From the NCBI GenBank assembly GCA_950022295.1, contig OX465597.1, positions 375,875,016-375,939,015 of the forward strand: a stretch of 64,000 nt of DNA. The letters run 5' to 3'. This document shows positions 45,504-56,723 of the stretch, piece after piece (within the stretch, counting starts at the first letter, position 1; each line of letters begins with the position of its first letter). The position numbers and the translations under genes were made by a program. The DNA is from Bromus sterilis (lineage: Eukaryota > Streptophyta > Magnoliopsida > Poales > Poaceae). A model generated the notes under the pieces. That model made no database searches. It was not told where the DNA came from and was given only the letters and a program-made list of their open reading frames with translations.

Positions 45504-47133
45504 TGATACGGTGAGGACAATAGTTCTCTCACTTCTCGTTGGTTACCCCAAGTGGAAGGTGAGATGTAGCGTAGCAGCAAATTTCCCTCGGTAAAGATAC
45601 CAAGGTTTGTCTCCAGTAGGACTCGCAGAAATACAAGAAGGTATCACGGCGCTTGACGTGGACCTGCACACACAACAAGTAACTTTGCTCCCAACGAGTA
45701 TAGAGGAGTTGTCAATTCCTCCGTCCTTGCTGTTTACAAAGGATCAACACAAGAGATAATAATAGTGGAAACTGATAGTAAATACTGAAAGTAAATTGAT
45801 AGTGTAAACAATGGTGGAAATATGGACCGGGGTCCCATGACGTTCACTAGTGATGTCTCTGTCCCAAAAGACGATAAAAGTGCTAGCGAGGTAAACAAAT
45901 CACAGCTGGGCAATTGACAGGATTATAAACGCACCGCAATGCTAACTATGCTACAAAAGAAAGGAAGAGATTTGAAAGCAATGGGCAGTACGCCAAGGTA
46001 AGTAGACCGAAATCCATCTGCATCTACTATGAATCATCCACCTTGAGATATTTATCCAGAACATCTCGCTGGTATTAAGTTGCGAGTCCCACCCAAAGTG
46101 TAAACTCAAAGCAACGGACAACTGCATTAAAAGAACTTTGCGTAAAGTAAACAATCCTTGCACCCGCAGGTACAAGCACCGTTGTTTTATCCCTGGTGAC
46201 AACAACACATCCCCTAGTCTCATGTTTCTGTCACTCAAGCTAGACATCAGGGGGCTGAACCCATAATCAAGCATAACGATCCCTCTTGGAGTTGCAACAA
46301 ATCACTTGGCCAAAGTAAAATACGGCAACGGAGAACATGCGAGAATTAACTTAAGAACACAAATATAAAAGAGAACCAAATATATTACTCATCACAATCT
46401 GAACATAGTCTCATAATCCATCAGATCCCATCAAACTCAGCATAGCAACATAGAAAATTAGAAAGGTCCCTCGATCATGTGAGGCAGCTCACGAAGTCTC
46501 GAAAGTGGAAGCACAAAGAAGGGAGGAGAACATCACATAGCTACTGGTCATGGACCCATGGTCCAAGGGAGACTAGTCACGGTACATACGGGAGGCGTCC
46601 ATGGCGATGGATGGTCTTCCGGAGGGGGTTCCTCCTTCCGGCAGGGTGCCAGGGCAGCTTCTCCTGGCAGCCCCGATCTAGAAACGGCGTCGGTGGAGGA
46701 AAAGAGAGGAGAACGGGAATAGCAGATCTATTTTAGGGGTTTTCTCTGCGTGGGCTAAATATAGGCCAAGGGGGGCACCGAGGGGGGCCACAGGGCAGTC
46801 AGGAGGGTTTCTGGCGCGCCCTAGGGCTGGGCCGCGCCAGGGACCCTCCTGGGGCCCTGGTGGGTCCACTCCCTTCCTTCCTAGGTTATTCGGAAAGCTT
46901 CCGGGATGCTCATTTTTTATATAATTTTTCCAGAATTTATTTGGCACTTTTAATGGCCGGAAAACCTGAAATATAAAAATAGCAGAAAACAGGAACTGGC
47001 AACTGGGTGCACTGAGTTAATAGGTTATTCCAAATATGATCAAAAGTGTATGAAATTTCAAGCAAAACATGGAAAAGTCACACAAATCATGCATGGACCA
47101 AGCAGAAATTATAGATACGTTTGGGACGTATCA
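45504..47133 (-). repeat. Element 2 5' LTR
   Basis: Partner of 27579-29207: TGATACGGTGAGG to TTTGGGACGTATCA, with the same GC block (46800-46860) and TATA-like CTAAATATAGG (46755-46765, minus). Confidence 0.93.
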
Positions 47134-47527
47134 TTTACAAAGGATCAAAACACAAGGGATAATGATAATGATAGCAACTGAAAGTAAAAGCAGAAAAGTA
47201 AATGAGTGTGTAAACAGTGATGAGAATATGGACCGGGATCCCGTGATGTTCACTAGTGATGTCTCTCTCCCAAAAGATGATAAAACTGCTATGCGAGGTG
47301 AACAAATTACAGATGGGCAATTGAAAGGATTATAAACGCACCGCAATGCTAACTATGCTACAAAGAAAGGAAGAGGCTCAAAAACATGGGCAGTACGCCA
47401 AAATAAGTAGACTGAAATCCAACTGCATCTACTACTAATCATCCACCTTGAGATATCTATCCAGAACATCTCACTGGTATTAAGTTGCGGGCCCCACCCA
47501 AAGTGTAAACCCAAAGAAACAGACAAC
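47134..47527 (-). repeat. Gypsy LTR fragment (element 4), second piece
   Basis: Continues the LTR broken at 27578: TTTACAAAGGATC and onward aligns with the element 2 LTR from its position ~230 to ~640 (ATATGGACCGGGATCCCGTG, TCCACCTTGAGATATCTATC). Homology stops at AGACAAC (47527), where copia sequence begins. Confidence 0.88.
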
Positions 47528-49170
47528 GTTCCGACGGGGACGTAATCCCATCATCGGTCTCAAGGACCGGATGGCTATCGGATTCATCGTGGAGCTGCGC
47601 GGCATCGGGGATTGCCGGTACGACTACACCAACCACGTTCACACGGGAACGTTTCCCGCTTAACGGACTACATACTGGTATGTGACTTATTCCATCTGTT
47701 ACTTGCATCGCCATAGCATAGGTCTTGGGATTGGGTATCATAGGTTATGAAAATTTTGTGTTTTCTGCCCCGAACCCCAACAGTGGTATCAGAGCAAGGC
47801 TATGCGTAGATGTATTGTACGGATAGAAAACATCTAGTATGTGGGCATCAATTCTTCAATTGTTACCCTCTCACGTGTACTCATTTAGCATTGTGGCAAT
47901 GTCCTGATGAAGCGGCCCCGACCGACCTTATGCGTTTACGCGAGACTGGTTCCACGCTTGACATATGGCTTGTACCATATAAGTGGCTGGGGGGTGTCTG
48001 TCTCTCTAACATTAGCTTTGCGAAGACGTTTGCAACGAAGGGCCCCGACAGGGGTGTAATAGAGACAATTGCGGGATTGGTGTTATGGCTTGTTTTCGTA
48101 GGATAGAAACGATTCTTTTCTCGAAACCCCTAGCAATCACGTAAAACTTGCAAAATATAAAGTAGAAAGTGTTTTTAACTTTAATTTGCATGTCGAGGGG
48201 AATCATAGCATGTATGATTTACTGTTGCATCCTGTTTTGCTAATATGCAAGATATAACGACGGTAGCATAAATAGGATAATCTCTCACAATACCAACATT
48301 GTGTTCTCCCTTAATGGGCACCGCCTAGAAGGATCTTCCATATGGTCGACATTCCGTACATACCGGGTGTCACACATAATAAATGGCGTTCGAATGAGGT
48401 TGGGTTCGTCAAGCCTGGCATATGCAGATATGGCCTTGCTGAACAGCTAACATTAAGGTTGGATTGGCAGGCTTGACGTATGTAGATGCGGTCCTGGAAC
48501 ACAGTAGATCGAAAGGTCGAGCACGAGTCACATAGATGATGTGATTGGCATGATGGCCTACCCTAAACAACATAATGATGGCCGTGACGATCGGGGGAGG
48601 TATGGTGTTCGAGGATTGTGTAATCACTTAGTAAATTTGAGAGATGTTTTACTAAGTGGGAGTTTTAGAATTAATTAAAATTGAACTCCACATATTATGA
48701 AATTAATCTTCATGTCTTAGAAAATATCATTGTAGAAAATGTCATACCCAAAATGTTTATAACTATGGCTCTTTAGCGTTATGAAGAACTTAAGGTAGAT
48801 GGGTCTTACTTCATTTACATGTACCAACACTGTTAGAGATATACTCGTTAGTAATGACTTGATAAACATAATACGAAGAACTGCTAGGAGATACACCTGA
48901 TAACTCCGTAATTAAGGAAGAAGATGATGAGTGTCGTACTCACCATCACTTATGAATGGATGTCCAAATACATCATACTTCATTCTATGGAATCTGAATT
49001 GTGAATGCATGTTAACCAAACACGTATGACGTGCTAGGTGAACTTGAAAGCACTAAGTCACAAATCAGAGTAATGGAATATGAGTATATGGACGGGGTTT
49101 CTTTCAACCATGGTGGAAGGAACAACCTGCTGAGAAAGTCACTTGAAAATTGTATAAGATACATGAACAC
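47528..49170 (+). mobile_element. Copia fragment, plus strand: LTR end, primer site and leader
   Basis: The last ~255 bp of a copia LTR (47528-47782, ending GCCCCGAACCCCAACA) is followed by TGGTATCAGAGC (47784-47795), the tRNA-Met primer site. The next ~1.3 kb is leader, related to 1940-3077 of the minus-strand copia (CTATGCGTAGATG, CTTGACATATGGCTTGTACC, TCTCTAACATTAG). No gag frame is open. It is cut at 49171 by element 3, whose left flank AACAC would be one half of a target duplication. The chance ORF 47457-47741 is LTR sequence. Confidence 0.8.
47784..47795 (+). other. Copia primer-binding site, tRNA-Met type
   Basis: TGGTATCAGAGC one base after the LTR end CAACA; plus orientation. Confidence 0.92.
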
Positions 49171-50569
49171 TGATACGTCTCAAACGTATCTACTGTTCCA
49201 AACACTTTTGCTATTGTTTTGCCCTCATTCTCATATGATTTGGACGAAACTAACCCGGACTAACGTTGTTTTCAGCAGAGCTGTCTGTATGGTTTTATTG
49301 TGCGCAGGAAAATGGATTTTTGGACGTCTCAGAAAATTCCCAGAAAAATACCAGAAAATCCATGCACCGAAGGAGACAGAAGCCATAAGTGGGACCAGAG
49401 GGCAGCCAAGGGGGCCCCAGGCGCCCCCTGGCGCGGCCAGGGGTGGGGCCGCGCCCTCTGGCCGCCTGGGGGCCTCCCACTCCTTTGGTGCGCTACCGAG
49501 GCTCCTATTTATTCCCGTGGCGGAGAAACCCCGAAACAGAAGTCTTTTACCCAATTCACGTCGCAGAGCCGCCGCCACCCTCTGTTCTTCTCCGGGAGGG
49601 CTAATCTGGAGGTTGTTTTGGCCTCCGGAGAGGGGAGATCATCGCCATCATCATCATCATCGCCACTTCATCCTCCCTCCATGACTTCTCCATCCATGTG
49701 TGAGTAATTCCCTGCTGTAGGCAAAGGGGATGGTAGGGATTGGATGAGTTAGATCATGTAATAGTTTATCAGATTGTTGGGGGCATATTTCCTATCATCT
49801 AGATTGTTGTTTATCATCTTTGCTTTAACTTGTTGCTCTTAATGCTTGTCACTTTGGGCCCGAGTGTCATGATTTCAGATCTGAACCCTTCGTGTTTTCA
49901 TGAATATATTTGTGTTCTTGATCTTATCTATGAGTTGTATGCACCTGTTATAGTCCAGAACCGGCGATCCCAAAGGTGACAGCTTGGGACACCAAAGGGG
50001 ATGGACTATAATTTGAGGATTTCATGTATCCATTGATTGTTAATGATTTGTTCCGGTGCTCTTTGACAGGAGCACCTTAATCTCCATAAGTTCCTTTTGG
50101 CCCCGTTCGTAGCGGGATGGTAGGACAAAAGATGTTGTGCAAGTTCTTATTGCAAGCTCGTACAACTACCTTTGGGATACATGCCTGATGTTTGATTTAT
50201 GCCTAGATGATCATTGGTTTTCTGTGTGCCTTGACCCAAGTTAAATACATTATGTGTCTTATCCATGCAGCGCCCAACCATTCATCTCCCTAGCCTACAG
50301 TGTTTTTAATTCTGCTGGTTACTAGTTGTTTACTTTCGTTGTTTTACTATTACCGTTTCACCACCACTATTACCGTTGCTATCATCACTTCCATATCGCA
50401 GTTACTATTAATATATTTTTGCAAGTAAGTGTATCTCAAGTGCGGTGGAATTGACAACTCCACTGTTAAAGCTTGTGGATATTCTTTGGCTCCCCTTGAG
50501 TCGAATCTATAAATTGGGTTATTCTTACCCGCGAAGACTATCTCGATCCCCTGCAGTTGTGGGTTATCA
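49171..50569 (+). repeat. Element 3 5' LTR (1399 bp)
   Basis: Starts TGATACGTCTCAAACGTATC, a perfect 7-bp inverted repeat GATACGT/ACGTATC, and ends GCAGTTGTGGGTTATCA. A GC block (49410-49480) is followed by TCCTATTTATTCCCG as a weak TATA. Long ORFs (49031-49707) are leader frames in the LTR. Confidence 0.93.
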
Positions 50570-50580
50570 AGCCTGTTTTC

Positions 50581-50598
50581 TGGCGCAATTTCCGGGGA
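50581..50598 (+). other. Element 3 primer-binding site, tRNA-Asp type
   Basis: TGGCGCAATTTCCGGGGA, 11 bases after the LTR; three substitutions from the element 1/2 consensus. Confidence 0.82.
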
Positions 50599-50655
50599 GC
50601 ATAGCTTTATTCACAAGTCTACTTGAAGTATTTTACCTTCTGCAATTTATCCGCT

Positions 50656-52512
50656 ATGTGTAAGAAAGAAGACCCCAAGGTCCCGATCTTACCATCCCGT
50701 ACAAGAAAATGTATTGTTCTGAACACTAGTGCTACACTTGATTCACCTTCAGTTATGAGTAAGTTTGCTTCACCTCCACAACATAATGCCTCTACTAAAT
50801 CTGTTACTATGTCCGATACTTTTGATGATGCTTCTACTACTCTTGATGATATTGGTTCACTTAGTCACGCTCTTGAGAAACAGATCGCTGCTGCAAAAAA
50901 AATCTGGAATTGAAATTCCTGACACTTGCTACCCTTTTGATGGAACTTACACTTATCCCGATTTGAGTAAACTCAAGGAGAGACTCCTTTATGATGATTA
51001 TATTATACTTGATGAAGATTTATGCAGGGAGCTAACCGAGTTGGACGACTCTGACCCTGATGCTATTAAGAAGCTTCTCGAAAACCACTCCCTGAAGAAC
51101 AAGACCGTTCCGGATCCTATATTTTCTACGTCTCCTATATGCATCAATGATCTTGATTATAATTTCTCTGTTGATCTTTCACTTATATCTATGGTTGAAT
51201 CTGACCCCTTTTATGGAAGAGAAAATGATGATGCTATTGCACACCTGACGAAACTCACTGAGTTAGGTGGCTTGTTTACAACAGATGAGAAGATACAAAA
51301 TTTCTATGTTACTAAGATTTTTTCCTTTCTCTTTGAAGGAAGGTGCTAAAGCATGGTACAATGCACTACCATGTGGTTCCATTAGGAGTCCTCAAGACTT
51401 AGCTCACTCTTTTGTTGATAAGTATTTTCCTGCTCATATGCAACATGCTGCTTTACGAAGAATTTATAACTTTAAACAGTTGCAGCATGAGAACCTCCCT
51501 AAAGCTTGGGGGACGTATTGCAGTCTGATCCAGGCTAGACCGGGACATGGAGTCCCTAAGAATGAATTAATTGATATATTTTATGCTGGTCTAACTGATG
51601 AATCTAGATCTTATTTGGACAGTTGTGCTGGTTGTGTTTTCTGGAAAAGAACACCGGACGACGCAGAAGAATTAATGGGAAAGATTGCCAAGAACCACGA
51701 AGATTGGTCCGTCCCTGAACCACCTCCACCACCAAAGAAAAGGGGAATGCTTATCCTAAGCCCCGAAGATATGCAAGAAGCAAAGACGTGAAGAAGGGTA
51801 TTAAAACTAAAGACGTGAAGAATCTGCCCCCCATTGAGAAGTTGTGTGAGCCTACCACTCATCCTCCTATGGTAGAGGTACACTCCCTTTTAGATTTCAA
51901 TGCAAGTGACATTCCTCATGGTAAGCCTCCTGATCAATTTTTAGATGAGCTTGATAATTTTATTATTAAGCAAAATCACTTTAATGAAAGGATACAAAGT
52001 CATTTGCATGATAATTCCCTTGCTATCAAAAGTTTGCTTGATGTTCTAGGTAGAACAGTTAATGATGTTAAATGTCTTGTGAAGCATTTTCGTATGGTCC
52101 AAACTCAGCTTGATCAAATTTCTAATGTGCAAAGAGATTTGCTTGCTAATAATGCCAAACAGGTTATACAGGCCTTCGGGATTAAAACCTGAGGGGGAAC
52201 TAGCACTCAAGATCCTCTCTATCCGGAGGGGCATCCTAAGAGGATCGAGCAAGATTCTCAAATACAGGAAGAAGAAATTGTTAGCTCTTGGAAGAAGAAT
52301 AAGAAGAAGAAGAAGCAAAAAGAAGCTGACAATTCCAATGATCCAAATAGTATATCTACTTCCGATGATGAGACTGAAGACGGTGCTGAGCCTGAAAAGG
52401 ATGGTGAAAAGAATGATCCACCCGAAGTTCGAGAAGAAGAAGCACCCGACAGACGCAAGAAATACAGTAGAGAAGATTTTATCGCAAGAGGACATGGGAA
52501 GGAACGAGAACC
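50656..52512 (+). pseudogene. Element 3 gag
   Basis: Starts MCKKEDPKVPILPSRTRKC at 50656. Coding switches frame in an A8 run (50896-50903) and in a T-run near 51325, and again near 51790. Conserved pieces in order: IPDTCYPFDGTYTYPDLSKL, FSFLFEG shifting to PFSLKEGAKAWYNALPCGS, LRRIYNFKQLQHENLPKAWG, FYAGLTDESRSYLDSCAG, GRTVNDVKCLVKHF, and a Lys/Glu-rich tail with EDFIARGHGKEREPW. This is a Gag domain of the Athila/Sabrina-like kind with a coiled-coil C-terminus. Homopolymer indels explain most breaks. Confidence 0.85.
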
Positions 52513-53292
52513 ATGGGTACAGAAACCCATGCCCTTTCAGGTAAGTATCTCAAAACTAAAGAAGAAGAGCATTACAATAAGTTTTGTGAGTGGATGAAAC
52601 CTCTTTTCCTTCAAATTCCTTTGACTGATGCTATTAAGTTACCTCCTTATTCGAGATATATGAAAGATATTGTTACTAATAAAAGAAAAGTTCCTAATGA
52701 AGCAATATCTACTATGCTTTCTAACTACTCTTTTAGTAGGAAGATTCCTGAGAAGCTTGGTGATGCAGGTATACCCACCATTCCTTGTTCCATAAAGAAT
52801 AATTATGTCAGGACTGCTTTATGTGATCTTGGAGCAGGAGTGAGTGTTATGCCATTTTCTCTTTACAAGAAACTATGTTTAGAAAAACTAATCCCTACAT
52901 ATCTCTCTCTTCAGATGGCTGACAAGTCAATAGTCGTTCCCATAGGTATTTGTGAGGATGTTCCCGTTGAAGTTTCCAATTGTTTAATCCTTACTGATTT
53001 GGTTGTGCTTGACATGCCCGAGGATGGGAGCATGTCTATTATTATTGGTAGACCTTTTCTTAACACCGCAGGTGCTATTATTGATTGCAATAAAGCAAAG
53101 GTTACTTTCAATGTGAATGATAAAGAACACACGGTGTATTTTCCGAAGAAGACTAACAGGAGGCATGGCCTCAACTCAATAGAGAACATTGAGACCGTGA
53201 AGATTGGAGAATGGGATTGTCCTCTACATGTGCACCACAAATACAAAACCATGATGGTGGGGACAATGTCCCTTAAAGTAAAGGTGCAATGA
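52513..53292 (+). CDS. Element 3 aspartic protease
   Basis: A 259-residue open frame. The first ~70 residues are the Gag-protease linker (EHYNKFCEWMKPLFLQIPL, LPPYSRYMKDIVTNKRKV). The protease has RTALCDLGAGVSVMPFSLY (catalytic Asp in CDLG, about residue 100) and SIIIGRPFLNTAGAIIDC (about 178-195). It ends MSLKVKVQ with TGA and nothing of RT follows. The frame is intact but in a different frame from gag. It would process the Gag polyprotein. A start at 52513 is only the ORF limit; in the living element it was part of a polyprotein. Confidence 0.85.
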   Translation: MGTETHALSGKYLKTKEEEHYNKFCEWMKPLFLQIPLTDAIKLPPYSRYMKDIVTNKRKVPNEAISTMLSNYSFSRKIPEKLGDAGIPTIPCSIKNNYVRTALCDLGAGVSVMPFSLYKKLCLEKLIPTYLSLQMADKSIVVPIGICEDVPVEVSNCLILTDLVVLDMPEDGSMSIIIGRPFLNTAGAIIDCNKAKVTFNVNDKEHTVYFPKKTNRRHGLNSIENIETVKIGEWDCPLHVHHKYKTMMVGTMSLKVKVQ

Positions 53293-54080
53293 TCACTTCA
53301 TGAGAGGTGAGGCTTTTTGCTCTATATATCGCCGGTTTGTTGGTAAGACCTTATCAACCTTGCTGGTAAGCATGTTTTATATGGGTAAAAAGTGGAGCTT
53401 GTTATGTTTTCATTTGCCTTAGCTTTTATTCTCCTTGTTTTACCTAGTTTATATGTTTTTGAAACTTCACAACTCTAATCACTGCTTCAAGTCTTCAGAA
53501 AGTTTCGCAGCTTTTTGAACTTCGAAAAAATTTCAACAGTGAAGTTGTCAGAAAAATTCCGGAAAAATTATATTAAAAATTTCCATGCCGGGAGTGATCC
53601 AGAGGCACCTGGGGCTGACCAGGGGGGGCACCAGTGGCCCAGGCGGCCAGCTGGCGCGGCCTGGCCCCTAGCCGTGCCCACAGGGCGCCTGGGGCCCACA
53701 GGCCCCACCTCCAGGTATGTCTTCTTCCTCCTCCTTCCTCTCTCTCTAAAAACAGAAGTTCTGCTCCAGTTCTTGTGTTCTTGCTGTTCTTGGAGGCAAT
53801 TTTCGATCTCTCTCTACAGCCCACCGTTCGAGATGAGATTTTGAGAAAATACTCCCTGGTATGTAACTCCTTCACCCCTCCAATTAGATTTTTGATTGGT
53901 GGCCTCATTTGTGAGTATTTAGTAACTCTTGGTGCTGTTCATATGAGCTTGCATGCATGTGTAGAAATTTATTTTCCAAGTTTTGATGCAAGTTTATGCC
54001 TTAGGTAAGTGAGTAGAGTAGTTTGCCTCAACTCACTTTGTTTAAATCCTTTTTTTTGTGAATTGTTAAAAATTTCAGAA
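53293..54080 (+). promoter_or_regulatory. LTR-like GC block and leader before the second ORF
   Basis: 53540-53715 resembles the LTR U3 core of the same element: CAGAAAAATTCCGG...TTTCCATGC parallels CAGAAAATTCCCAG...ATCCATGC, then GTGATCCAGAGG parallels GTGGGACCAGAGG, then a GC block with GGCCAGCTGGCGCGGCC. Downstream, CTG|GTATGT (53859) and TTTCAG (54073-54078) would define a 220-bp leader intron ending two bases before the ATG at 54081. The region looks like a private promoter and spliced leader. This is inference from layout. Confidence 0.45.
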
Positions 54081-54895
54081 ATGAGTTTCTTCGGAAAAGA
54101 AAAGGGGTGGCTTGGGAAGAAGAAGCCCGAGCGCTCCGATCGAGTCACTAGAGATGCAGCCTCACCCTCAGCAGTTAGGGTGAGCTACAATGAAGATCAT
54201 GTGCCCCTTGAGTTGTTGGAAGACACAAATCCAGCATGCGCAATGATGTACCCGTGCGATTATTTTCTTACAGCTGCAGGAATTAAGGAGGAATTTTATG
54301 GCCTTTGTGCCAATCCAGGTTTGACACGGCTAGCTTTATGCCGTGTGGTACAATACAAAAAGCTTACCTCCTGTTTTGTTAACAGTTTTTTTATAACCAT
54401 GATGCTGGAACCATCGAGTTCAAACTTTATAATGATCTCATAACCATGTCTTTGGCACGGTTTTGTGATATAATAGGTGTGCCGAACATTGGTCAGACAG
54501 CTAAGATGACCATGCAGCCTTCCGGGTTGAGGACCCTCTTCAACTCCCTTTGCTGCCAGGAGGAGACCGACATTCAGCGCACGAAGATTTCCATCATCTT
54601 GTTTCCACACCTCAGGAACGGATGGTCCTTCAACGAAATTCAGTTCGATGAGTTCATGGCTAATTACCAGCCGCATAACCCCATGGAGGGGGTTGTGCCC
54701 GATGAGGAGGAGCATGGTGAGTTCCCACCTTTCCAGGGAGAGACCTTCACCGAGCATGGCAAGGGATCTTCTTCCGCTTGGAGCAGAGGGCCTTCCTCAT
54801 GGGAGGATCCGAGGACTTCGGTGTACGCATCGGAGGGCTCATACGACTCCTGGACTTACCCTTACCCCAGAGCAGGAGGCTCCTGGGGGCAGTAG
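54081..54895 (+). pseudogene. Element 3 second ORF, Athila-type protein of unknown function
   Basis: Starts MSFFGKEKGWLGKKKPERS at 54081. One frameshift in a T7 run near 54386 separates the N-terminal part (YNEDHVPLELLEDTNPACAM, YFLTAAGIKEEFYGLCANPG) from the C-terminal part (54446-54895: MSLARFCDIIGVPNIGQTAK, KISIILFPHLRNGW). The latter pattern, SLxxFCxxIGVP then KISxILFPHLR, is what I know from the ATHILA ORF family (PF03078-like). The end is acidic and Tyr/Ser-rich (SYDSWTYPYPRAGGSWGQ). No membrane segment or signal peptide, so an envelope role is not supported. Confidence 0.65.
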
Positions 54896-56710
54896 CTGCT
54901 ACCAACTTAGGCCAAAAGCCTAAGCTTGGGGGAGTATGTTCCCTTCTCACCTTTCCATTGTATTATCCGTTTTTATTTTGTTTGCTTTGATCTTTTTGAA
55001 GTTTTTGCCCGTTCTTCTTTGTTATTTTATCTTGCCAAAACAAAAAAAATATTTCTCTTTTCTTTCTTCTTTCGTTTAACCTTTGAAAAAATACAAAAAT
55101 ATTTTATTTTCTCTCTTTAGTTTGCTTTGTTGCAGAGTTCAGCTCGAGTCCGTGATGGCATTTGCACTTGATTATATTTTCCTACGTTCAATTGTGCAAG
55201 TGACAAGGCAGTAATGACGAGGATCAACGAAAGGGGTGCAACAAGGAAAACCGGTATGAACTCTTTTTGTTTCTACTTTTGTACATATGCTTGTACTTAT
55301 GATTTAGAGACCAACTTGTAGCGACATAGTGCTATGTTTACAATGCCTTCCCAGTGTTCATGCTTTCTTTGTGGCTAATCCCAAATAGCTAGAGTACATA
55401 ATGTGTTGTTGAAATGAATTACATGCATTGCATTGTTCACGGTTTGGCATATTGAAGTGGTATTTCCCTTTAGAGAATTCTTGGATTGACTTGGCACATG
55501 CTTACACATGTTTATGGCTGAAAAGTCTACTATGCCTTGATGATCTATGAATTTCAGAATAGTCATATCATTTTCATGCCCAATTCAATGTTTCTTTGTC
55601 GCTCTGCATGATTATGACTGTTATTGCTCTCCAGTTGGTCGCTTCCCAGTCTTTTGCTAGCCTTCGCCCGCACTAAGCGGATTTCTGCTTGTGCATCCAA
55701 AATCCTTGAAACCAGTTTTTCCATATGAGTCCACCATACCTTCCTATGTGGTATTTACCGGCCATCCTAACGAAGACTTTCTTGTACCATCTCGAAATTA
55801 TTCAAAAGCACTCCTGTGTTGTGCCTCTGTTTTAGCTCATGAGGGAGTAGTAGTTAATTCATGACCGTCTTATGTTAGACATGTTTTATTCTGGGATTGC
55901 ATGTCTAAACTGCAAACACCTAATACGAGGAGGGACTGGCATGAGTGCGCCCAGCTCACAAAAGATAATCACAACCAACAAACCCTCCTTCACGCTTTGT
56001 CTATGAGAAATCAGAAAACTTTGGCAGTGATAAACAAAGATCGTCTCCATCTTGGGAGCCGTTCCTCGAAACATGTCTAGCGTAAGAGGCGATTGAGTTG
56101 TCTACTAGCATTCGTTGACAAAGCATGCACCTCCAAAAACACTTTTTATCTCCGTTTTCAAAACCAAGAGCTCTGGTACATGTTTAGTCTTTGCTTCCAT
56201 CCACGGGTTTTCAAACCTTTCCATCAAACTCCACGGTTTGAGAGTCTCCACCTTCTTTCTTCAAAGCACCAACTAGGAGAGCATAATTGTCATTCTGAGT
56301 GTAATGTGCATTGTCCCAAAGTACTACATTTTCTTTTTCATGATTGTGGTATTATTTAGTCTGAAATTTCTAGTTCTAGTCTCCTTTAAAACTCCGAAGG
56401 AGTTTCTGCATTTATTTTTTGCTTCACTCATGGAGGCTAGCGAAATACCACTCTAGTATGTTCAAGCTTTGTGCATTGTAATCTTGTCTTGATTTTCAGT
56501 ATCACATTATTTACTTTTAGTTGTTTGTGATTGATCACTTGAAAGAAGGATTGCTTCGTGCATTGTCCTCATAGCATTGTTTTGATACTTGCTAAATTCT
56601 TTTCGTAGTACATGCTTATATACATCTATTGAAGCAAAAGAGTTTGTCAAAGTTTTCTTTGTCGCGTTCAGTTCGTTGTACTGAATTGCTTGAGGACAAG
56701 CAATATGCTA
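54896..56710 (+). other. Element 3 3' untranslated interior
   Basis: 1.8 kb without a credible ORF. AAGCTTGGGGGAG occurs at about 54921, right after the second ORF, and again at the true polypurine tract, so there is a duplicated purine tract. 55880-56070 matches 7200-7410 of element 1 in reverse complement. Confidence 0.72.
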
Positions 56711-56723
56711 AGCTTGGGGGAGT
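56711..56723 (+). other. Element 3 polypurine tract
   Basis: AGCTTGGGGGAGT directly before the 3' LTR start TGATACGTC. Confidence 0.85.

Larger units (their letters stand above)
27579..47133 (-). mobile_element. Element 2: non-autonomous Ty3/gypsy (gag and protease only)
   Basis: LTRs at 27579-29207 and 45504-47133 (about 1630 bp each, about 4 percent apart in the first 225 bases by hand) are flanked by identical TTTAC (27574-27578 and 47134-47138). The primer site is at 45476-45493 and the polypurine tract at 29208-29221. Sense interior: leader, gag start (45348), interruption by the chromovirus at 33419-45109, gag remainder, protease (32063-33043), then 2.8 kb without RT, RNase H or integrase. 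It must have relied on another element's enzymes. It sits inside an LTR of its own family. Confidence 0.93.

Noticed and set aside
54081..54895. Envelope gene in element 3
   Set aside because: It is in an env-like position, but there is no signal peptide, transmembrane segment or cleavage site; the motifs fit the Athila ORF family instead.
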